Below are positions 1 to 6,356 of a DNA stretch of 7,961 nt, piece after piece (within the stretch, counting starts at the first letter, position 1; each line of letters starts with the position of its first letter). Source of the DNA: Deltaproteobacteria bacterium (GTDB taxonomy: Bacteria > Desulfobacterota > Desulfobacteria > Desulfobacterales > B30-G6). The notes beneath the pieces were generated by a model that saw only the letters and a program-made list of their open reading frames with translations, was not told the origin of the DNA and did not search any database. The translations under genes were made by a program, and so were the position numbers. The stretch lies in contig JAFDAT010000144.1 in assembly GCA_019313725.1 (NCBI GenBank), positions 1 to 7,961 on the forward strand. The letters run 5' to 3'.

Positions 1-379
1 CCGCGCCCAACAGCACGAACAGGGGTCTTGAAAATGCAACGCCCAGCACAGCCAGAAGCAGCGAAAGGATGATCCCGAAGGCCAGGCCGTTGGCTGCAAT
101 CCGGCCCGCCTTCTCGATCTCTCCGGCGCCGAAGGCCCGGGCCACGAATGAGGAAAGACCGGTGCCGATGCCCATGACAAAGGAAACGAAAAAGAACATC
201 ACGGGAAAAACGATGCTCACCGCCGCAATCGCCTCGGGGCTCACCTTGCCTACAAAAATCATGTCGATGACACTGAAGCCGGTCTGGAACAACATGGCAA
301 CGATCATGGGCAGGGACATGCGGATGATGTTTTTGTTAATGCTTCCGGTAAGGAGATCGGGGTGGTTGCGTGGTTGCAA
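1..379 (-). CDS. MATE-family multidrug/Na+ efflux transporter, N-terminal part (runs off left edge)
   Basis: This is the first 126 codons of an integral membrane antiporter of the MATE family, which exports drugs or metabolites in exchange for Na+ or H+. Reading the minus strand gives an N-terminus typical of the family: LLTGSINKNIIRMSLPMIV, then FQTGFSVIDMIFVG, then IGTGLSSFVARAFGAGE around residues 71-87. Three hydrophobic segments are visible, at about residues 18-42, 55-78 and 93-118; a full member has about 450 residues and 12 segments, so roughly three quarters is missing. I place the start at a TTG (377-379) because the residues after it fit the family N-terminus and no ATG occurs in frame until residue 21. 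A weak AGGT lies 9 bases upstream of the TTG. The gene begins 11 bases after the nucleotidyltransferase gene and on the same strand, so the two may be cotranscribed. Family assignment is firm; substrate is unknown. Confidence 0.85.
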   Translation of the reverse strand, partial: MQPRNHPDLLTGSINKNIIRMSLPMIVAMLFQTGFSVIDMIFVGKVSPEAIAAVSIVFPVMFFFVSFVMGIGTGLSSFVARAFGAGEIEKAGRIAANGLAFGIILSLLLAVLGVAFSRPLFVLLGA

Positions 380-390
380 TGTAAAGTGAC

Positions 391-897
391 CTATTTTTTC
401 TCCAACTGGCGTAATGTTTCTTCCAATACCGGGAGACGCTGCTTGTCGTTGGGATCCTTGGCGCTTTTCTTTAGTTTGATCAGCATCTCCAAATCCAACA
501 CACGCATTGGATGATCTCTGAATTCAATCTCCACGGTGTGTTCAATAAGATCCTCATATGTATGTCCATCTTCAATTACGGCCAAAACGTCCAGGGGCCC
601 TAAACGGGTTGTTAAAAGCACATGACCCGTTCCAGAGAAATCCTCCGTTTTCGGCGCTATGATAACATCGTCCATACGACGATAAAATGCACCCACAGAT
701 TTTAGAAAGGCGTCTAGCTTACCGATATTTTGAGCAGAGCGGCAATGGACGATGTCCACATCCATTGTGGTGACCGGGGCTCCTTGTATTACCGCGGCAA
801 GGCCGCCAACCAGGATAAACTCGATGTCTGCTGCTACAAGACCTTCAAGCAGTGTGCTCAGGTCCGGGTTTGATGGTTTTTTGTTGTTTGTAGGCAT
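391..897 (-). CDS. Small nucleotidyltransferase-fold protein (MNT/AbiEii-like), hypothetical
   Basis: This 168-residue protein has the signature of the polymerase-beta-like nucleotidyltransferase superfamily. A GG pair at residues 31-32 (ILVGGLAAVIQG) is followed by D46-x-D48 in TTMDVDIV, and a third candidate carboxylate, D103, lies in GPLDVLAV. These are the residues that bind metal and nucleotide in the fold. The C-terminal part (about 134-166) is a charged helical tail, VLDLEMLIKLKKSAKD, of the kind seen in many stand-alone family members. Stand-alone proteins of this type include antitoxin-like MNT proteins and toxin-like AbiEii relatives; I cannot tell which applies here. The ATG at 895-897 lies inside the end of the upstream small gene (53-base overlap) and has no clear ribosome binding site, so translation may be coupled. 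No HEPN partner with an R-x4-6-H motif is seen next to it. The fold is well supported, the biological role is not. Confidence 0.85.
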   Translation of the reverse strand: MPTNNKKPSNPDLSTLLEGLVAADIEFILVGGLAAVIQGAPVTTMDVDIVHCRSAQNIGKLDAFLKSVGAFYRRMDDVIIAPKTEDFSGTGHVLLTTRLGPLDVLAVIEDGHTYEDLIEHTVEIEFRDHPMRVLDLEMLIKLKKSAKDPNDKQRLPVLEETLRQLEKK

Positions 898-1030
898 TTC
901 TCAGTTCTAATATAGTCCTCATTGCATTATCGTTGGCCTTCAGACGTTCCTCTATCGACATTTTAATAAACATCGCGACCAAACCCTTATCGACTTTGGA
1001 TGACTCTCTTTTGCTTAGATTCTTAATCAT
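845..1030 (-). CDS. Small hypothetical protein paired with the nucleotidyltransferase
   Basis: This small charged protein has about 61 residues if it starts at the ATG at 1028-1030. The open frame extends to an ATG at 1061-1063 (72 residues), but that codon lies inside the -10 box of the apparent promoter and has no ribosome binding site. The internal ATG is preceded by GAGGG three bases away. The sequence is predicted mostly helical, with a core MSIEERLKANDNAMRTILEL and a basic tail; it has no signal peptide or membrane segment. I recognise the general look of this core as something that accompanies nucleotidyltransferase genes in other bacteria, but I cannot name a family. The gene overlaps the next one by 53 bases in another frame, which suggests coordinated translation and perhaps a protein pair. 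A toxin-antitoxin-like pair is possible but unproven. Still other ATGs at 971-973 and 959-961 could also serve as starts. Confidence 0.65.
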   Translation of the reverse strand: MIKNLSKRESSKVDKGLVAMFIKMSIEERLKANDNAMRTILELRNAYKQQKTIKPGPEHTA

Positions 1031-1033
1031 CTT

Positions 1034-1038
1034 CCCTC
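1034..1038 (-). promoter_or_regulatory. Ribosome binding site that decides the small-gene start
   Basis: On the minus strand GAGGG lies three bases before the ATG at 1028-1030. It supports that codon over the ATG at 1061-1063, which has only GC-rich sequence without purine tract ahead of it. The spacing is a little short, so support is moderate. Confidence 0.5.
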
Positions 1039-1058
1039 TAGTGAATTGCTTATTTGAA

Positions 1059-1087
1059 AACATAGCAGGCCGGCACCGCTAAGTCAA
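1059..1087 (-). promoter_or_regulatory. Sigma70-like promoter for the leftward gene set
   Basis: Read on the minus strand, TTGACT (1082-1087, five of six to consensus) and TATGTT (1059-1064, four of six) are separated by exactly 17 bases. Transcription would start near 1052, giving a leader of about 20 bases before the ATG at 1030. It would serve the small gene, the nucleotidyltransferase and possibly the MATE gene. It lies in the gap between divergent genes. This is prediction from sequence only. Confidence 0.55.
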
Positions 1088-1105
1088 AATTTTTGCCTGA
1101 ACAGA

Positions 1106-3274
1106 ATGGAAAATCGCATTTGCGACATCCATGCGCAATGTGTTAAACATAGTCCCATGAAAAAACAATACATGCACGGCTCAGGCCGAAAAGGAAAACC
1201 AAATTTCAGCCGGCGCGGCACCCCGGTCCCACTCAAAAAAATTATCATCAGACCGGGCGCCGACGCAAATTTAAAAAAAGTCTTTGCCTCCATCGGCGTA
1301 CCCGCAAAGCAGCCTTTCACACCGGACCGGTTTCAGCTCGAAGCGCTGGAAGCTATCGAGGTTTCGGACTGCCTGGTCACCGCGCCCACCGGTGCAGGCA
1401 AAACGTGGATCGCCCAGGAGGCCATCCACAGCATTTTTAAAGGCGGCGGCAGGGCCTGGTATGCCTCGCCGTTGAAAGCCCTCACGAATGCTAAATTAAC
1501 CGAATTTTCATTGCACTTCGGAGCCGCTAATGTGGGCATCCTGACCGGGGACCGTAAGGAAAACGCTGATGCCCCCATAATCGTGGGCACCACCGAGATT
1601 CTGCGGAATCAGCTCTATGATGCCATGCACACCGGACATTCTCTGGGAACGGATTTCGTGATCCTGGACGAAGCCCATTATCTCGGAGATGAAGAACGGG
1701 GGGTGGTGTGGGAAGAGATCATGATATACCTTCCCCGGCGCATACCGCTGTTGTTGCTGTCCGCAACCATCGGCAATGCCCGCCACGTCGCCGCCTGGCT
1801 GTCGGAACTGCGCAACCGGCATTGCCGCGTGGTGGAAGAGTTCGTACGTCCCGTCCCATTATCGCCGATATTCCTGCATCCCAACGGCACCCTTTTGCCC
1901 CTCCTGGATGCAGAGAAACCAAAACTGCATGAAAAAGTCAGCCGCCTCATCAAAGGCAAACGCCGGGTAGAGCTTGCGCGCCCAGGCAAGATGGCGCCTA
2001 TAGACGACATATTGCGCGTGCTGAAAAAGTTCAACCTGCTGCCCGCACTCTTTTTTCTCAAATCACGCGCCGATTGCGATCAGGCGCTTAAGCTGTGCCG
2101 GCAACACCCGGACGAAAATACCGAACGCTTCGCTGCCCGCAACCAGCGGATTGAAGAACTGGTTGGGAAAATTCCCCACGTCGTTCACCACAAACAACGC
2201 TGGGCACTGGAGCACATCGCCGTCGGCAGCCACCACAGCGGGCAGCTTCCGGCCTGGAAACTGGCCCTGGAAACCCTGATGAGCGAAGGGCTGCTGGATG
2301 CCGTTTTTGCTACATCCACGGTCGCTGCAGGGGTCAATTTTCCGGCCCGCACGGCGGTTTTTTTCAATTCCGACCGTTTCAACGGGGTTGAATTCATCCC
2401 CCTGGATGCCACGCAGTTCCACCAGATGACCGGCCGTGCCGGCCGTCGCGGCATGGACCGGATCGGGTTTGCATTGGCCATTCCCGGTAAATACCTGGAT
2501 ATACATCACGTAGTGCGTTTGTTCTCGTCGCCGTCCGCGCAGGTGGCCAGCAAGATACAGATCAATTTTTCCATGACCCTGAACCTCCTGCTCTCACACA
2601 CGCCGCACCAGGTGCAGGATCTGCTCAGGCGCTCCTTTGCCACCTACCTCATCGCCAACACCCGCAAAAAAGGTGTGGTCCGCCGGCAGATGGGTGATGC
2701 CCAGTATCGTTTAAAGGATAAATTTTTACATCATCTGGATTTCCTGAAAGAAACCGGCTTTGTCGACCCAGACGACCGGCTCACCGAAGACGGCAAGTGG
2801 GCCTCCCAGCTTCGAATCGATCAACCCCTGCTGGTGGCCGAAGCCCTGAGACTGGGCCTTTTTCCGAGCACCGATCCGGGATTGTTTGCCGCCGTGATTG
2901 CGGCCTTTGTCAATGAAAAAGAGACCGACGAAAGCCGGGATCGACGCACCTGGCCCAAGGACCTGGTCAAGTCCGTGCTGCGGGTCAAAAAAGGGCTGAT
3001 GGCCTTATCGCGGCACATGACCTTCGGCGGATTTCCCGTGCGCACCTTGTACGTGCACCCTGCCGCTGCGGTGTATGCCTGGGCGCGGGGTGGGGAATGG
3101 ACAGAAATCGTGCAGCGCTCGCGGATGCAGGATGGGGATTTTTCCATGCTGATCATGCGCACGGCCGACAATCTCCGGCACATTCGTTCGCTTTCCGACA
3201 CCTTTCCTGATACGGCGGCCGCTGCCCGGCAGGCTATTGAGTTGATTATGCGGCCGCCGGTTCTACCGGAATAG
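1106..3274 (+). CDS. Ski2/Dob10-like superfamily II DExH-box helicase
   Basis: This 722-residue ATP-dependent nucleic acid helicase is complete. Motifs in order are a Q-motif-like FTPDRFQLEALEAI (71-84), Walker A APTGAGKT (93-100), motif Ia SPLKALTNAK (121-130), GTTEILRNQL (161-170), DEAH (188-191), SAT (219-221), FFLKSR (316-321), STVAAGVNFPA (404-414) and motif VI QMTGRAGRRGMD (440-451). A C-terminal region (about 480-715) follows, ending in GDFSMLIMRTADNLRHI, which resembles the last helical domain of Ski2-type RNA helicases. The family unwinds RNA or DNA in the 3'-5' direction; eukaryotic relatives feed RNA to the exosome, while bacterial members are mostly uncharacterised. No nuclease or other obvious partner lies beside it. 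The start is uncertain: neither the ATG at 1106 nor the one at 1157 (residue 18, followed by two lysines) has a ribosome binding site. The longer form is listed, but the shorter is at least as plausible. Confidence 0.9.
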   Translation: MENRICDIHAQCVKHSPMKKQYMHGSGRKGKPNFSRRGTPVPLKKIIIRPGADANLKKVFASIGVPAKQPFTPDRFQLEALEAIEVSDCLVTAPTGAGKTWIAQEAIHSIFKGGGRAWYASPLKALTNAKLTEFSLHFGAANVGILTGDRKENADAPIIVGTTEILRNQLYDAMHTGHSLGTDFVILDEAHYLGDEERGVVWEEIMIYLPRRIPLLLLSATIGNARHVAAWLSELRNRHCRVVEEFVRPVPLSPIFLHPNGTLLPLLDAEKPKLHEKVSRLIKGKRRVELARPGKMAPIDDILRVLKKFNLLPALFFLKSRADCDQALKLCRQHPDENTERFAARNQRIEELVGKIPHVVHHKQRWALEHIAVGSHHSGQLPAWKLALETLMSEGLLDAVFATSTVAAGVNFPARTAVFFNSDRFNGVEFIPLDATQFHQMTGRAGRRGMDRIGFALAIPGKYLDIHHVVRLFSSPSAQVASKIQINFSMTLNLLLSHTPHQVQDLLRRSFATYLIANTRKKGVVRRQMGDAQYRLKDKFLHHLDFLKETGFVDPDDRLTEDGKWASQLRIDQPLLVAEALRLGLFPSTDPGLFAAVIAAFVNEKETDESRDRRTWPKDLVKSVLRVKKGLMALSRHMTFGGFPVRTLYVHPAAAVYAWARGGEWTEIVQRSRMQDGDFSMLIMRTADNLRHIRSLSDTFPDTAAAARQAIELIMRPPVLPE

Positions 3275-3336
3275 GTGTCACCTCAAATATTGATAGTCGG
3301 TTCCATCCTTTATGCGCAATGTTAGATTGTTTCGGC

Positions 3337-3378
3337 ATTAAAATTTTAATTGACAAACAAATATATGGCAAGTATTGT
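3337..3378 (+). promoter_or_regulatory. Strong sigma70-like promoter with AT-rich upstream element, before the IclR gene
   Basis: A consensus -35 box TTGACA (3350-3355) is followed after 17 bases by TATTGT (3373-3378, four of six). Immediately upstream lies a perfect 14-base palindrome of A and T, ATTAAAATTTTAAT (3337-3350), which could act as an UP element. The start of transcription would be near 3385, giving a leader of about 45 bases to the IclR ATG. The promoter could also drive the catabolic genes downstream, because no second promoter is evident before them. Confidence 0.65.
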
Positions 3379-3384
3379 ATATTC

Positions 3385-3409
3385 AATATAGTATTTAATT
3401 TACTATATT
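3385..3409. promoter_or_regulatory. Perfect inverted repeat, candidate operator of the IclR regulator
   Basis: The arms AATATAGTA (3385-3393) and TACTATATT (3401-3409) are exact reverse complements, nine bases each, separated by seven bases. The repeat sits right at the predicted transcription start and just downstream of the -10 box, a position where a bound repressor would block transcription. IclR proteins bind short palindromes as dimers or tetramers and often regulate themselves, so this is the best candidate site. I do not see a second copy before the aminotransferase gene. The AT-rich setting means chance cannot be excluded. Confidence 0.5.
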
Positions 3410-3430
3410 AGTAATAATTAGCCATTTGAA

Positions 3431-4204
3431 ATGACACGAAACAAACAATATTTCTCCACCTCGCTCGAAAAGGGCCTGAATATACTATCTTTGTTCAACA
3501 AAGAGACGCCCAGGTTTACCCAAACCGATATCTCCAAAGCCTTGGGTTTGAATATGACCTCAACCTATCGTTATATCAACACATTCGTGAATCTTGGGTA
3601 TCTCGAGAAAGATGAGAAGACCAAAGAGCTTAGACCTGGATTTCGTTGTCTCACGTTCTGCTCCAACCTCATCAGAGCAACTGACTATTTATACCTGATT
3701 AAGCGGTTGGTCGATAAAATATTCCTCCAGCATAACATCACGATCGATGTCGTTTTTGTCGTTGATGATACCCTGATGAGAGTCTTCCACCGGGAAGCTG
3801 AAGAAACCCTAACCTATCAACTACCGGATGTTGCAAAAAACTGCCTGCACAACACTTCGGTTGGAAAAGCTTTTCTATCTACACTTTCAGAATCGGAACT
3901 CGAGCAGACAATAGACCGGATTTACTTTCATGCCAAGACTCAAAAAACAATTTCCGATAAGAAACAACTTCTTGAAGAAATTGAAAAGACATGTAACCGT
4001 GGTTATGCAATGAACGTGGAGGAGTATCTTGCCGGCTTGATCACCATCGGAGCTCCGTTAATCAGTCCGGTCACCGGCGAAGGGATTGGGGCGGTATCCT
4101 TCGATTTTTCAATTCTCCAAAATAGTGCCGACGAGGTCGAGGAAAAATTCGCGGATCTCATTATAGAAACGGCGGCGGCAATTTCTGAACGGCTTCAGCG
4201 GTAA
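3431..4204 (+). CDS. IclR-family transcriptional regulator
   Basis: This cytoplasmic DNA-binding regulator of 257 residues has the usual length and layout for IclR proteins. An N-terminal winged helix-turn-helix spans about residues 8-72, with the helices in TQTDISKALGLNMTSTYRYI (30-49) and wing FVNLGYLEKD (52-61). The C-terminal effector-binding domain occupies about 85-255, with the family blocks NTSVGKAFLSTL (141-152) and RGYAMNVEEYLAGL followed by GAPLISPVTGEGIGAVSF (about 190-224). Such proteins sense small catabolic intermediates and control adjacent operons as repressors or activators. The gene is 80 bases upstream of, and codirectional with, the aminotransferase and CoA-transferase genes, so those are its likely targets. 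A promoter and an inverted repeat lie ahead of it, suggesting autoregulation. No good ribosome binding site precedes the ATG, which suggests weak translation. The gene is visibly more AT-rich than the helicase before it. Family is certain; effector is unknown. Confidence 0.93.
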   Translation: MTRNKQYFSTSLEKGLNILSLFNKETPRFTQTDISKALGLNMTSTYRYINTFVNLGYLEKDEKTKELRPGFRCLTFCSNLIRATDYLYLIKRLVDKIFLQHNITIDVVFVVDDTLMRVFHREAEETLTYQLPDVAKNCLHNTSVGKAFLSTLSESELEQTIDRIYFHAKTQKTISDKKQLLEEIEKTCNRGYAMNVEEYLAGLITIGAPLISPVTGEGIGAVSFDFSILQNSADEVEEKFADLIIETAAAISERLQR

Positions 4205-4273
4205 TTGAGGAATAAAGCCGTTGCTGCAAGCTGTAGGGTATTAAACCAGCATATACCGAGGCTCTATCATAAT

Positions 4274-4278
4274 AAAGG
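4274..4278 (+). promoter_or_regulatory. Ribosome binding site of the aminotransferase gene
   Basis: AAAGG lies six bases before the ATG at 4285 and fixes that start. The 80-base gap between the IclR gene and this one shows no convincing promoter or terminator, only a weak 5-base inverted repeat (GGTAT at 4237-4241, ATACC at 4253-4257). Confidence 0.5.
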
Positions 4279-4284
4279 TAGTTT

Positions 4285-5628
4285 ATGATTCCGAAGACAG
4301 AACCGGATTACAATTTTTATATTACTAAAGGTCGATTACCGGTTGTGGATCGCGCTGAAGGGATCAGGATCTGGGATACAGAAGGGAAAGAATACATCGA
4401 TGCGTGTTCCGGAGCCGTCATTACCAATATAGGCTATGGTCAGGTCAGTATAAATGAGGCCATTCAAGAACAAGCCCAAAGCACCTACTTTGCCTACCGT
4501 CTCCACTTCGAAAACAAGCCAGCCCTGGATTACTCCAAAGCCCTGGTGGCGCACTCAGCTCAACACCTGGATAGGGTATTTTTCGTATCCGGAGGGTCCG
4601 AAGCAGTAGAATCGGCCATAAAACTCTGTCGTCAATATTTTTACGACAGTAATCAGGGCTCCCGGCACATTTTCATCAGTCGTGTGCCGTCATATCATGG
4701 CTGTACGCTCGGAACCCTGGCATTGACCGCCTATGCGCCACTGGAAGCCCCGTATCGCCCCCTGATAAAAAACTATCCCAAGATCCCCGCACCGTATTGT
4801 TATCGTTGTGCTTACAATCTTTCGTACCCTGTTTGCGATTTGGAATGTGCCAGGGAGTTGGAAAGGACCATCTTGGCGCAAGGCCCGGAAAACGTAGCCG
4901 GCTTCATAGCCGAACCCATCGGCGGTGCCAGTACCGGAGCCCTGGTCCCACCGGAAGGATATTTCGATATCATTCAGGCTACCTGTAGTCAGTACGGCGT
5001 CATGCTGATTCTTGACGAAGTCATGACCGGCTTTGGTCGAACCGGAAGTTTGTTTGGCTACGAACACTGGAACATCGAAGCGGATATTGTGGCCCTGTCC
5101 AAAGGCATGGCCTCTGGTTATTTCCCGTTGGGAGCTATTCTCGCCAGACAATCCATTGTCGATACCGTTTTAGACAGTGGCGGGTTCAAGCATGGCCACA
5201 CTTACGCGGGAAACCCCATGGCATGCGCCGTGGGGCTAAAGGTATTAAATTATATTTTAGATGAAAATCTGTGCACCAATGCACACCGCATGGGAACACG
5301 CCTCAAAGAAGGCCTTGAGACAATTGCACGGAGGATCCCGGACATCGGGCAGGTACGCGGCAAAGGACTGCTTTTAGGGGTAGAACTGGTCAGAAGTCCG
5401 GACACCAAAGAACCATATCCCGTCGACGTCAATGCAGGGCAGCTCCTGGCCGACATCGCATTTGAAAACGGATTGATTATTTACCCTCGCAGGTCGATTA
5501 ATGGGATGTCCGGTGATCACGTTTTGGTTGCCCCACCGCTGATTATATCTGAATCGGAAGTAGACGAAATTCTGGCCATGTTTGAAAAAGCACTAGAACA
5601 AACCATTAAACGAATCGAAGAACTGTAA
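4285..5628 (+). CDS. Class III PLP-dependent aminotransferase with four-cysteine insert
   Basis: This 447-residue cytoplasmic enzyme is complete and transfers an amino group using pyridoxal phosphate. It belongs to the class III (omega/ornithine/4-aminobutyrate) group. Visible residues are the phosphate-binding SGGSEA (102-107), the ring-stacking YHG (138-140), E210 in AEP, the cofactor aspartate D244 in ILDEVMTGFGRTG, the Schiff-base lysine K273 in LSKGMASGYFPLGA, and the conserved HTYAGNPMA (305-313) and VRGKGLLLGVEL (357-368). An insert at about 167-189 carries C172, C175, C184 and C188 (C-x2-C-x8-C-x3-C), which could bind a metal ion; I recall similar inserts in aminotransferases of anaerobes and archaea. 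The next genes encode a CoA-transferase, 32 bases downstream, so the oxoacid product is probably activated to a CoA thioester. Acceptable substrates range over beta-, gamma- and omega-amino acids; sequence alone does not decide. A BioA or ArgD role is unlikely in this context. Confidence 0.92.
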   Translation: MIPKTEPDYNFYITKGRLPVVDRAEGIRIWDTEGKEYIDACSGAVITNIGYGQVSINEAIQEQAQSTYFAYRLHFENKPALDYSKALVAHSAQHLDRVFFVSGGSEAVESAIKLCRQYFYDSNQGSRHIFISRVPSYHGCTLGTLALTAYAPLEAPYRPLIKNYPKIPAPYCYRCAYNLSYPVCDLECARELERTILAQGPENVAGFIAEPIGGASTGALVPPEGYFDIIQATCSQYGVMLILDEVMTGFGRTGSLFGYEHWNIEADIVALSKGMASGYFPLGAILARQSIVDTVLDSGGFKHGHTYAGNPMACAVGLKVLNYILDENLCTNAHRMGTRLKEGLETIARRIPDIGQVRGKGLLLGVELVRSPDTKEPYPVDVNAGQLLADIAFENGLIIYPRRSINGMSGDHVLVAPPLIISESEVDEILAMFEKALEQTIKRIEEL

Positions 5629-5660
5629 AATAATGAGTTCAACAGCCATTTTACGGAACA

Positions 5661-6356
5661 ATGAATAAAGTCACCAATATAATCGATGCGATATCCATTA
5701 TTAAAGATGGTCAGACCATCATGGTCGGTGGGTTTGGCGTGCCGGGTACGCCCTTTATGCTGATAGAGGCATTGCTGCAACAGGGGACCAGACACTTGAC
5801 GCTGATAAAAAACGAAGCCAATGAACCCCACCTGGGAGTGTCCAAACTCATCGAGGCTGGAAGGGTGGACAGGCTGATCACCTCGCACCTCGGCTTGAAT
5901 ACTACGGTACTGGAACTGATGCACAACAAAAAGATCGCAGTGGAGTTCAATCCTCAAGGCATTCTGGTCGAAAGAATTCGCTGCGGCGGTGCAGGACTGA
6001 TCGGATTCATTTCCGATATCGGCATAGACACGGTTTTGAGCCAGAACAAGCAGGCCATCACCCTGAATGGCCAAAAAGGGGTTGTGGAATCGGCCCTGCG
6101 CGCCGATGTGGCCATGATTCATGCCGCTGTAGGGGACGATCTCGGGAACCTGGTCTATGAAAAGAGCGCCAGGAATTTCAATCCAGCCATGGCAACCGCC
6201 GCCGATATCGTAATCGCCGAAGTGGAATCTATAGTCAACACGGGTTCTTTGGATCCCGACACGATCCACACACCAAGTGCATTTGTAGACCGTGTTGTTG
6301 AAATCGGGAAACTTCAGGACGAGTACGGAATATTGGAGCATCATGTCTTTGCCTAG
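5661..6356 (+). CDS. Family I CoA-transferase, subunit A (AtoD/ScoA-like)
   Basis: This 231-residue protein is the alpha subunit of a heteromeric 3-oxoacid-type CoA-transferase, an enzyme that moves CoA from an acyl-CoA donor such as acetyl- or succinyl-CoA to a carboxylic acid. The family signature is present near the N-terminus, MVGGFGVPGTP (21-31), which forms the CoA-binding glycine loop. Further blocks are HLGLN (about 76-80), EFNPQGILVERIRCGGAGL (about 95-113) and DVAMIHAAVGDDLGNLVYEKSARNFNP in the second half. The length matches E. coli AtoD (about 220). A modest GGA sits four bases before the ATG. The gene overlaps that of subunit B by 14 bases, ensuring balanced synthesis of the two chains. 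It lies directly after an aminotransferase gene, which suggests that the acceptor acid comes from transamination. The assignment to the AtoDA-like group is sound; acceptor specificity is open. Confidence 0.93.
   Translation: MNKVTNIIDAISIIKDGQTIMVGGFGVPGTPFMLIEALLQQGTRHLTLIKNEANEPHLGVSKLIEAGRVDRLITSHLGLNTTVLELMHNKKIAVEFNPQGILVERIRCGGAGLIGFISDIGIDTVLSQNKQAITLNGQKGVVESALRADVAMIHAAVGDDLGNLVYEKSARNFNPAMATAADIVIAEVESIVNTGSLDPDTIHTPSAFVDRVVEIGKLQDEYGILEHHVFA
6335..6338 (+). promoter_or_regulatory. Ribosome binding site that decides the subunit B start
   Basis: GGAG inside the end of the subunit A gene lies four bases before the ATG at 6343. The same frame is open back to an ATG at 6292, but the 17 extra residues it would add do not look like family sequence and have no binding site in front. 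Confidence 0.6.

Noticed and set aside
69..389. Plus-strand open frame of 106 codons
   Set aside because: It is the antisense shadow of the MATE transporter; the minus strand gives clear family sequence with membrane segments, and the plus-strand product resembles nothing.
1131..1141. Eleven-base direct repeat ATGCGCAATGT, also at 3312-3322
   Set aside because: Exact 11-mers are expected several times by chance in a window of this size, and neither copy sits in a matching context.
1120..1148. Possible plus-strand promoter TTGCGA-17-TTAAAC before the second helicase ATG
   Set aside because: The -10 match is poor (about three of six) and the transcript would begin almost at the ATG at 1157. 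Too weak to annotate.
2063..2509. Minus-strand open frame of 148 codons inside the helicase gene
   Set aside because: It is a shadow frame opposite helicase motifs V and VI, with a low-complexity mixture and no domain.
3257..3283. CCGG-loop-CCGG and AGGTGTCACCT repeats at the end of the helicase gene, considered as terminator
   Set aside because: Stems are only four to five bases, one has a single-base loop, and no T-run follows. I see no convincing terminator in this gap.
4237..4257. Inverted repeat GGTAT/ATACC before the aminotransferase gene as second operator
   Set aside because: Five-base arms only, unlike the operator candidate before the IclR gene; no promoter is visible around it.
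5633..5668. Short frame of 11 codons between the aminotransferase and CoA-transferase genes
   Set aside because: It has no ribosome binding site, is only 11 codons long and runs into the subunit A start; likely chance.
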